From contig JAEYOT010000265.1 of the NCBI GenBank assembly GCA_023411445.1, positions 1 through 10,182 on the forward strand: 10,182 nt of DNA, written 5' to 3'. Position 1 is the first letter of the stretch; every line of letters starts with the position of its first letter. Of this stretch, positions 5,010-10,182 are shown in pieces. The position numbers and the translations under genes are program-made. The stretch is from Pseudomonadota bacterium. Lineage in GTDB: Bacteria; Myxococcota_A; Polyangia; Polyangiales; Polyangiaceae. The notes under the pieces were generated by a model, which did not search any database, had not been told where the DNA came from, and saw nothing but the letters and a program-made list of their open reading frames with translations.

Positions 5010-6319
5010 GCGTCACGCCCATCGAGAGCAAGCGCAACACCGCCTGGCGCAGTGGGCTGATCCTGACGAAGAAGGATCGGCTGCCAAAGAAGTGCCTGGC
5101 GAACGTGCTGCACGTGCTGGCGAAGCATCCAGAGTGGAGCGGCGTGATCGCATACGACGGTTTTGCCGAAACGGTCGTATGCCTCAAAGAGCCGCCGACA
5201 CGCGAGCAGGACCGGCCACAAGGCTCGCTGATCGGTGACTGGACGGACGAAGACTCGGCGCGGACGGTGGCTTGGATCTCGAGCAACTGCGACTTCGAGC
5301 CGAGCATCGAGATGGTCGAGCAAGCGATCTTGGCCGTTGGCCGAAAGCACGAGGTGCATCCTGTTCGTGACTATCTCCGCGGCCTCGCTTGGGACGCGCA
5401 GCAGCGGCTACCCACGCTGCTCGTGAAGTACTTCGGCACCGCGGACACCGCGTACGCGCGCGCCGTCGGCATGAAGTGGATGGTCAGCGCCGTGGCCCGT
5501 GCGTTCAGGCCCGGGTGCCAGGCCGACTACATGCTCGTGCTCGAAGGCAAACAGGGCATCGGTAAGAGCACGGGCGCCCGCACGCTCGGCGGCGAGTGGT
5601 ACGCCGACACCGGCATCACGGTCGGCGACAAGGACTCGTATCAAGCGCTGCGCCGCGTCTGGATCTACGAGTTTGCCGAGCTCGCCGCCATCAAGGGCCG
5701 CGAGTCGGAGCGCGTGAAGAACTTCGTCAGCTCGCGTCAGGATCACTACCGGCCGAGCTACGGGCGCCGCACGCGCGACTTCCCGCGACAGTGCGTCTTC
5801 ATCGGCAGCACGAACGAGGAGCAGTATTTGCCGGACCGAACGGGCAATCGGCGCTTCTGGCCCGTGAAATGCGGCCGCGTCGACGTTGCCGGTCTGGTTG
5901 CCGATCGGGATCAGCTCTGGGCTGAGGCGGTCGCCCGGTTCGAGAGCGGGGAGGCCTGGCACACGGACTCGGCGGAGCTCGTGACGCTCTGCCAGGACGA
6001 GCAGGAGCAGCGCACGCAAGGTGACCCGTGGGTGGAGCTGATCGCGGTGTGGCTGGCTGCGCCGGCTCAGGCTGCGCTGGCCATCAGTGGCGTCACCATC
6101 ACCGAGGTCTTGCGAGGGGCGCTCAACGTCGAGCCCGGCAAGATTGGCCGAGCCGAGGAGACCCGAGCCGGCTGCGCGCTTCGAGACCTCAAGTGGCGAT
6201 CGACTCAGAGCCGCGAGCACGGCGTGAGGGTCCGTCGCTACTACCCGTCACAACCTGAAGCCTCGTCACAACCTGGAGCCGAATCGGTTGTGACACCGGA
6301 AGAGCAGGAAACGTGCTGA
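5006..6319 (+). CDS. Virulence-associated E (VapE) family helicase/ATPase
   Basis: A 437-residue protein from TTG 5006 (TTGA overlap with the primase gene; AAAGGAG at 4991-4997 with 8-base spacing). An upstream ATG at 4889 would overlap the primase by 121 bases and is rejected. The core is typical VapE: Walker A GKQGIGKS (181-188), Walker B-like VWIYEFAEL (218-226), RVKNFVSSRQDHYRPSYGR, sensor GSTN (267-270) and TGNRRFWPV (279-287). VapE proteins are AAA+/SF3-like ATPases believed to unwind DNA at the origin of phages and satellites. The C-terminus (~350-415) looks like a small winged helix, and the last ~25 residues are an SQP-containing tail produced by the iteron-like DNA repeats described separately. 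Lies directly after the primase and before the putative origin. Confidence 0.92.
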   Translation: MSVTPIESKRNTAWRSGLILTKKDRLPKKCLANVLHVLAKHPEWSGVIAYDGFAETVVCLKEPPTREQDRPQGSLIGDWTDEDSARTVAWISSNCDFEPSIEMVEQAILAVGRKHEVHPVRDYLRGLAWDAQQRLPTLLVKYFGTADTAYARAVGMKWMVSAVARAFRPGCQADYMLVLEGKQGIGKSTGARTLGGEWYADTGITVGDKDSYQALRRVWIYEFAELAAIKGRESERVKNFVSSRQDHYRPSYGRRTRDFPRQCVFIGSTNEEQYLPDRTGNRRFWPVKCGRVDVAGLVADRDQLWAEAVARFESGEAWHTDSAELVTLCQDEQEQRTQGDPWVELIAVWLAAPAQAALAISGVTITEVLRGALNVEPGKIGRAEETRAGCALRDLKWRSTQSREHGVRVRRYYPSQPEASSQPGAESVVTPEEQETC

Positions 6320-6426
6320 TGTACCAACGTCACAACCGTCACAACCTAAGCGCGCACACATATGAGGCGTTCCCCCTGTACGCCTCCGGACCACGAAACA
6401 GGTTGGGACGGTTGGTACGTTGTGAC
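6246..6426. repeat. Iteron-like repeat array, candidate replication origin
   Basis: Nine copies of an 8-9 bp word. Direct GTCACAACC: 6247-6255, 6265-6273, 6329-6337, 6338-6346; variant GTACCAAC 6321-6328. Inverted GGTTGTGAC: 6286-6294; variants GGTTGGGAC 6401-6409, GGTTGGTAC 6410-6418, GTTGTGAC 6419-6426. The first two lie in an 18-bp tandem unit (6246-6263 and 6264-6281, 16 of 18 bases equal) inside the helicase gene. The last two groups, 6321-6346 and 6401-6426, are back-to-back triplets facing each other across ~54 bases. Iterons next to primase/helicase genes are the usual origin layout in phages and phage-inducible islands. The origin role is an inference. Confidence 0.75.
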
Positions 6427-6785
6427 AGGGCCGCCGAGCGACCACACGTCACCTCCCGGAACACCGACAGCGCCCCGCCCCGACCTCTCCGGTCCATCGG
6501 CCTGACGTCACCCGCACACATCGAGCGACCCACTGGCCCGCTTCTTTCCGGCCAAAAACACGACGTTTTGGGGCAAGCCCTGGGGCAATCGCAGCCGCGC
6601 CTACCCGGTTTCGGCGGCGTGATCGCTGCAAAGCTGCGGATCTCAAATCCGCAGCGCCTCTCGGCCGCGCCGATGCTGCTGCCCGCGTTCGGAAACGGGC
6701 CCCGCCGATCGCCCGCTCCGGCGGTATTTCGGCCAGAAGCACATGATTTGGCCGCGTTCGCCGATCACCCCTCGGAGGCCTGCTG
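6427..6785. other. Gene-free region with several hairpins, candidate packaging (cos/pac) region
   Basis: About 360 bases between the iterons and the small terminase gene. The only plus-strand frame through it (from 6313) has an arginine/proline/serine-rich, non-protein-like translation. It holds dyads: CCAAAA/TTTTGG (6552-6571), a perfect 9-bp hairpin (6633-6655), GCCCG/CGGGC (6681-6700), CCGCCG/CGGCGG (6702-6724) and GGCCA/TGGCC (6731-6753). A spaced direct pair of GGGGCAA occurs at 6570 and 6582. Phage packaging sites often lie just before terS, which makes this a fair candidate. No promoter or U-tailed terminator is recognisable. Confidence 0.45.
6633..6655. repeat. Perfect 9-bp inverted repeat (hairpin)
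   Basis: GCTGCGGAT (6633-6641) and ATCCGCAGC (6647-6655) are exact complements around CTCAA. No T-run follows on the plus strand; on the minus strand TTT follows. It may be a structured RNA element, a protein-binding dyad in the packaging region, or a weak minus-strand terminator. Confidence 0.6.
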
Positions 6786-7367
6786 ATGGCGACCAACCCC
6801 GAGCTGTTCACGGTGGAGCAGTCGCACGGCAAGGCGCGCCTCACACAGCCGCGCCCCAGCGACCTCGGATCGGTCGAAGCGGACGATGAGCGGCGGCGCA
6901 ACCACCGCGCCAACGGCACTTTCGCTCCCGGCAACCGCGCCGCGTTCAACCGGAGCGCCAAGCGTGCCCTCACGGCGCCACTACGCGCCGCCAGGACGCG
7001 TCTTGAAGCGCTCGGTGAGGGTCTGCCCCGTCCCGTCGCAGACGAGCTCCTACAGGCCGCCTTGGCCGTCTACGGCAGTGCTCGTGTGGAGCTGGGCTCG
7101 AGCAGCGTGTTCGTGCTCGCCAACCTGATCGCGTTCGCGACCGAATCGGTGCTCGCCGGCTACTTCGCCAAGGAGGCAGCAGCCGCGGGCTTCGACACCG
7201 AGCGCGGCGGCGAGCTGCTCGAGCTCGGCCATCGCTGCGAGACGCAGTCGCAGCGGGCCATGACCGCCGCCCTGGCAGCCGTGAAGGCGCTGAGCGGCAA
7301 GCGCGCCAAGGCCGGTCGCGTCATCGACGCCATCGAGGCCGCGGCAGCCGCGGAGGGCGACGAGTGA
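6786..7367 (+). CDS. Putative small terminase subunit or phage DNA-packaging protein
   Basis: A 193-residue protein from ATG 6786, with GGAGG at 6774-6778. A disordered charged N-terminus leads to RRRNHRANGTFAPGNRAAF (37-54), the 'R..~GrF.~GN.aa' segment often seen at the start of phage small terminase or packaging-associated proteins. The rest is helical: ~57-80 (RSAKRALTAPLRAARTRLEAL), ~85-130 (VADELLQAALAVYGSARVEL..., VLANLIAFATESVLAGYFAKEAA), and ~145-190 (LLELGHRCETQSQRAMTAALAAVKALSG). Small terminases bind packaging sites and hand DNA to the large subunit. The call rests on position (its stop overlaps the large terminase start as GTGA), size and helical character; no clear N-terminal HTH is seen, so it could be another phage protein. 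Confidence 0.6.
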   Translation: MATNPELFTVEQSHGKARLTQPRPSDLGSVEADDERRRNHRANGTFAPGNRAAFNRSAKRALTAPLRAARTRLEALGEGLPRPVADELLQAALAVYGSARVELGSSSVFVLANLIAFATESVLAGYFAKEAAAAGFDTERGGELLELGHRCETQSQRAMTAALAAVKALSGKRAKAGRVIDAIEAAAAAEGDE

Positions 7368-8869
7368 AGGCCGTGAAGGTGCCGAAGCGCTCCGAGTGGC
7401 AGGCCTGGGTGACCACGTTCCTGCGGCACTTCGACGCCATGGACCGGGCGCTCGTCGCCGAGGGCTTCCCAGCGACCTCACCCTGGTGGCGCGCGCAAAT
7501 CGAGCGGTTCTTGCGGCGGGGCTGCCGCCGCTGGGTCATCCGAGCGGGCCGCCGAGCGGGCAAGAGCTCGACCCTGTGCCGGCTGGCCGTCGCCTGGGCC
7601 AAGTGGGGCCCGTGGTCGGTGCCGCCGGGTGACACGGCCGTAATCGCGTTCGTGTCCGTCGACCGTGACGAAGCGAGCGCACGCCTCCGCACCATCAGCG
7701 CCATCCTGACCACGGTCGGCATCGGCTTCGACGAGCGCAGCGAGGAAATCGAGCTCAGGGACCGGCGCCTCGTGTTCCGCGTGACGAGCTGCAGCATCCG
7801 CAGCGTCGGTTTCACGTCCGTGCTGGTCGTGGCCGATGAGATGGCCCGCTGGGAGAGCCGCGAGCAGGCCGCCAACCCCGCGGCGGGGGTCATGAGCTCG
7901 CTGCGCCCGACCGGCGCCACGCAGCCATTCTGGTTCGAGGTCAACGTGTCGAGCCCGTGGGGCTCCGACGACTACCACGCGCAGCTGTTCGACGAGGGCG
8001 ACACCGACCACCAGGCCGTGAGCTACGCCGCCACCTGGACCGCCAACCCGACGTTGAGCGAGGCCGACACGCACGCCCTCGAGCCCGATCCCGTCGTGTG
8101 GTCGCGGGAGTACGGCGCGCAGCCGGGCGCCACAATCTCGAGCGCCATCGACGCCGCCGACCACGTCGCTTGCTACGGCCGTCAGCACACTGGCCAGCTC
8201 GGTGACGGCTTCCTGGCCATCGACGCCAGCAGCCTCCGGGGCGACGCTTTCGCGTGGATTGCGGGGCGCGAGTCCACCACTGGCGAGCTCGTCACGCTTG
8301 AAGCCGACGCCTTCGAGGGCGAGGCGCTGCGTCGCGTCAGCATGGCGGACGTCGTCAAGCACGTGGCCGACCGCGCCAAGGCCTGGGGCACGTGGCGGAT
8401 CTTCGGCGACCAGCGCGAGGAGGCGAGCCTGCGCAGCATGTTCGCCGAGCACGGCATCAGCCTGGTCACGTACGCGTGGTCAGAGCCCAGCAAAGACGTG
8501 GCGTTCCAGGCCATGCGCCGCTTGATGCGCGCACGCAAGCTGCTCTTGCCCGACCACGCAACGCTGCGCCGCGAGGTCGGGAGCGTCAAGGCGCACCTAC
8601 TGCCGAGCGGCCGCACCAAGTACGCGACGAACGGCCTCGACTACGCGAGCGCGCTCGTCACCGTCATGCACGCCATCACTGATGGCCAGCTCTTGCGCGG
8701 CAGCTTCAACGCCCTGACTGACGAGCTTCTGGCAGCAATTGGAGTGCCCGCTGGACTCGATCAGAGCCTCGCCCGCGAAGCCAACGACGAGTTTCTCGAG
8801 GTCGCGGAGTTCAACGATCCAATCAGCTACCAGTCCCGCTGGCACGACATGCCGGGCAAGGGCTTTTGA
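7364..8869 (+). CDS. terL: Phage terminase large subunit (ATPase and nuclease)
   Basis: A 501-residue protein, the usual size for TerL. ATPase half: Walker A GRRAGKSS (62-69) after RRWVIRA, Walker B VLVVADE (153-159, D158 and E159), and coupling motif C in VNVSSPWG (193-200). Nuclease half (RNase H-like): FLAIDAS (D287), IFGDQ (D349) and GLDYASALV (D426), the three acids that hold metal. The motor pumps DNA into the procapsid and makes the headful or cos cut. Start GTG 7364 has GGAGGG (7352-7357) and overlaps the preceding stop as GTGA. The C-terminal ~60 residues, after the nuclease, end in an aromatic/acidic tail (EFNDPISYQSRWHD), a region that in other phages contacts the portal. Confidence 0.9.
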   Translation: MKAVKVPKRSEWQAWVTTFLRHFDAMDRALVAEGFPATSPWWRAQIERFLRRGCRRWVIRAGRRAGKSSTLCRLAVAWAKWGPWSVPPGDTAVIAFVSVDRDEASARLRTISAILTTVGIGFDERSEEIELRDRRLVFRVTSCSIRSVGFTSVLVVADEMARWESREQAANPAAGVMSSLRPTGATQPFWFEVNVSSPWGSDDYHAQLFDEGDTDHQAVSYAATWTANPTLSEADTHALEPDPVVWSREYGAQPGATISSAIDAADHVACYGRQHTGQLGDGFLAIDASSLRGDAFAWIAGRESTTGELVTLEADAFEGEALRRVSMADVVKHVADRAKAWGTWRIFGDQREEASLRSMFAEHGISLVTYAWSEPSKDVAFQAMRRLMRARKLLLPDHATLRREVGSVKAHLLPSGRTKYATNGLDYASALVTVMHAITDGQLLRGSFNALTDELLAAIGVPAGLDQSLAREANDEFLEVAEFNDPISYQSRWHDMPGKGF

Positions 8870-8881
8870 CAAGGAGTGACC

Positions 8882-9412
8882 ATGGCAATCAAGGAACTGA
8901 ATTTCGACCAAATGAAGATCAAGCTGGGCGCCGTAATCCACGAACGGCCAGACCTGGCCCGCCTCATCCTGAGTGGCCAGACGCGCTACAGCGAAGGCGC
9001 CGAGACGTTCGCGCTGCGAGGCTCACCCGCCGCTGTCACGCGCGACCTGCCGGCAAGCGTCGTCCAGGCGAGTCACTCGCCGAGCATGGCTCCAGCGGGT
9101 CACCAGGAGCTCGCTCAGGAGATTCGGGCCGAGATGGCAACCGAACGCCAAAGGGGCGCGGAATCAAATCCGCCTGCGAGCAGTGCGCAAGCGCAGCAGG
9201 AGAGCGCTCCGAAGCCGGAAGCTCCGCACACGAAGATCGCTGCACGCCTGGAAGGCCAGACGAGTGAGGCTGCGGGAGTCCTGAAGCTCGATCACTCGAG
9301 GCGACTTACACAACACCGAGCGGCTCAGGCTGCGCGCAGCGTGGGACACGTCCAGGGCAAGCAGCCTTCGAAGCTCGCAAGTCGCATCGAGAAGCTGGGA
9401 GGTGCAGCGTGA
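8882..9412 (+). CDS. Phage protein of unknown function following terL
   Basis: A 176-residue protein. ATG 8882 is preferred over GTG 8876 because the Shine-Dalgarno AAGGAG (8871-8876) is then 5 bases away; with GTG 8876 it would overlap. The N-terminal ~45 residues (MAIKELNFDQMKIKLGAVIHERPDLARLILSG) look folded and amphipathic. Residues ~50-115 are low-complexity and rich in Ala, Ser, Gln and Pro, with no hydrophobic core; the C-terminal ~60 are basic (DHSRRLTQHRAAQAARS..., KQPSKLASRIEKLGGAA). A disordered middle with a short helical C-terminus is seen in scaffolding proteins, but scaffolds usually follow the portal, so this is only a possibility. Confidence 0.65.
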   Translation: MAIKELNFDQMKIKLGAVIHERPDLARLILSGQTRYSEGAETFALRGSPAAVTRDLPASVVQASHSPSMAPAGHQELAQEIRAEMATERQRGAESNPPASSAQAQQESAPKPEAPHTKIAARLEGQTSEAAGVLKLDHSRRLTQHRAAQAARSVGHVQGKQPSKLASRIEKLGGAA

Positions 9413-9975
9413 CGCTCGAGCACGCGCGGAACGCAGCGGACGCGGCGCTGGACGAGGTACGCGTAGCCAAGCTGGAGTTCTTCGAGACCCCCACCGAGCA
9501 GAAGCGCGACGGCGTTGCGGCGGCGGAGCGAAAGCTCGCTGATGCAAGGCTCGACTTGGAGCGGGCACAGCATTCGGACAGGGTGGCGCTCGCTAACGAA
9601 GAGGCGCGCGACCGCGCCGTGCGCGAGGAAGAGCTCGCGGCGCTGCAGGCCACCGACCGGGAGCGCCAGGAGAAGATCGACGACGCCTTGCTCGAGCTGG
9701 TCGAGTTCGAGCGGCAGGCGCACGCCCTCATCGGTCGCATCGAGGAGATCACCAAACTCAGGCAAGGAGCGTTCGCGCGTCGCAAGCAGCTGTCGCTCTC
9801 GCTGGACCGCTCGACGGTCGAGAAAGCCCCGCCGACGGCAACGGAGACGCGCATCGCGCTCGCCATCGAGATCCGCCGCGCGCGCGTCGCCGATGGGCGC
9901 GATAACACGCCGAGCGACGTGGTGACAGGCTGGCTGGCTCCCTCCCTACGCCTGCCACTGAAGGTGGGCGCCTAA
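9409..9975 (+). CDS. Coiled-coil phage protein of unknown function
   Basis: A 188-residue protein from GTG 9409, overlapping the previous stop as GTGA, with GGGAGG at 9397-9402. Residues ~1-125 are an almost unbroken charged helix with heptad-like spacing of Ala/Leu (HARNAADAALDEVRVAKLEFFE, then AAAERKLADARLDLERAQ, then REEELAALQATDRERQEKI, then ALLELVEFERQAHALIGRIEEI), typical of a long coiled coil. The final third (RSTVEKAPPTATE ..., NTPSDVVTGWLAPSLRLPLKVGA) is not coiled. Such a protein could be a scaffold, a DNA-binding accessory or a structural spacer; the family is not recognised. Confidence 0.65.
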   Translation: MTLEHARNAADAALDEVRVAKLEFFETPTEQKRDGVAAAERKLADARLDLERAQHSDRVALANEEARDRAVREEELAALQATDRERQEKIDDALLELVEFERQAHALIGRIEEITKLRQGAFARRKQLSLSLDRSTVEKAPPTATETRIALAIEIRRARVADGRDNTPSDVVTGWLAPSLRLPLKVGA

Positions 9976-9976
9976 C

Positions 9977-10182
9977 ATGACTTTGGCCGGCGAAGAAGCC
10001 GTCGAGCGGCAAAGCCGTGTCGCTCACCTGCTTGGCGTGTTTCATGGGCGCTTTGAGCAGGGGGCCAAGACGCAATCTGGTCGAACGCGGCGAGAGTTGT
10101 CGCCGCAGCACGGGAGCGCTGGTTGCGCCAGCGCATTGCGTCCGTGCTCGCCCGCAGCCGTTCCTGTTCCTTCGTTCTCGGC
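9977..10182 (+). CDS. Partial ORF at the right edge, possible frame shift near 10060
   Basis: ATG 9977 starts one base after the preceding TAA, with AAGGTGG (9961-9967) upstream. The frame stays open to the edge, beginning MTLAGEEAVERQSRVAHLLG then VFHGRFEQGAK. After about 10060 this frame turns proline/serine-rich and its third-position GC falls (about 66%). The -1 frame (from ~10057, just after a TGA at 10054-10056) reads GQDAIWSNAARVVAAARERW then LRQRIASVLARSR, with higher third-position GC (about 80%). A five-G run at 10060-10064 is where the two frames could be joined by a sequencing error or ribosomal shift. Function unknown. Confidence 0.45.
   Translation, partial: MTLAGEEAVERQSRVAHLLGVFHGRFEQGAKTQSGRTRRELSPQHGSAGCASALRPCSPAAVPVPSFS

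Noticed and set aside
5408..6220. 270-codon minus-strand frame opposite the VapE gene
   Set aside because: Antisense to well-conserved VapE motifs, with no recognisable features and no ribosome binding site.
6560..6680. Possible Ser-type tRNA on the minus strand
   Set aside because: D-arm-like and anticodon-arm-like pieces exist, but the D loop is too short, there is no TTCGANN T arm, and no pairing acceptor ends are found.
6313..6786. 157-codon plus-strand frame between the helicase and small terminase genes
   Set aside because: It starts within the iterons, and the composition (Arg, Pro, Ser, His) is not protein-like. The repeats and hairpins explain the region better as non-coding.
7478..8452. 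324-codon minus-strand frame opposite terL
   Set aside because: Shadow frame: the plus strand holds all terminase motifs, and the antisense product is Gly/Ala/Arg/Val-rich without a domain.
1..10182. CRISPR array or insertion sequence
   Set aside because: No regularly spaced ~30-bp repeats and no transposase motifs were seen; the only repeat cluster is the short iteron array.

Overview
The window looks like the edge of an integrated phage or phage-satellite genome in a GC-rich myxobacterium. The host assignment, probably Polyangia, is an inference. It rests on a lipoprotein with a long Gly/Ala-rich linker followed by a four-Cys cluster, an architecture common in that class, on the high GC content, and on the frequent GTG and TTG starts.

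The host chromosome occupies about 1-1880. It carries two minus-strand genes: a secreted lipoprotein (413-1741) and, downstream of it, the start of a multi-pass membrane protein with an FtsW/RodA-like motif that runs off the left edge (1-358).

The junction lies at 1881-1927. It is the 3' half of a tRNA-Arg(UCU) gene on the minus strand, with no 5' half next to it. This is what a tyrosine-recombinase element leaves behind when it integrates into a tRNA gene and rebuilds the intact tRNA at its far end. That end, and the expected integrase, are outside the window.

The element runs from about 1928 to the right edge, all on the plus strand. The left part (1928-3416) has small unknown proteins, a 63-residue regulator resembling only the LacI-type helix-turn-helix, and two palindromes just upstream of it. 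A replication module (3147-6319) follows as a chain of five genes joined by stop/start overlaps: an unknown 89-residue protein, a DUF2786-like protein with a Cys-rich tail, an ERCC4 nuclease, a primase-polymerase domain protein and a VapE-type helicase. The end of the helicase gene and the DNA after it (6246-6426) hold nine copies of an 8-9 bp repeat (GTCACAACC and variants) in direct and inverted groups, the best candidate for the replication origin.

A gene-free stretch (6320-6785) continues with several hairpins, a plausible place for a packaging site. The packaging module then begins: a probable small terminase (6786-7367), a clear large terminase (7364-8869), two proteins of unknown function (8882-9412 and a coiled-coil protein 9409-9975), and a gene cut by the right edge (from 9977).

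The replication and packaging genes fit either a temperate tailed phage or a satellite that packages its own DNA. The window does not reach portal, capsid or integrase genes, so the two cannot be separated here.
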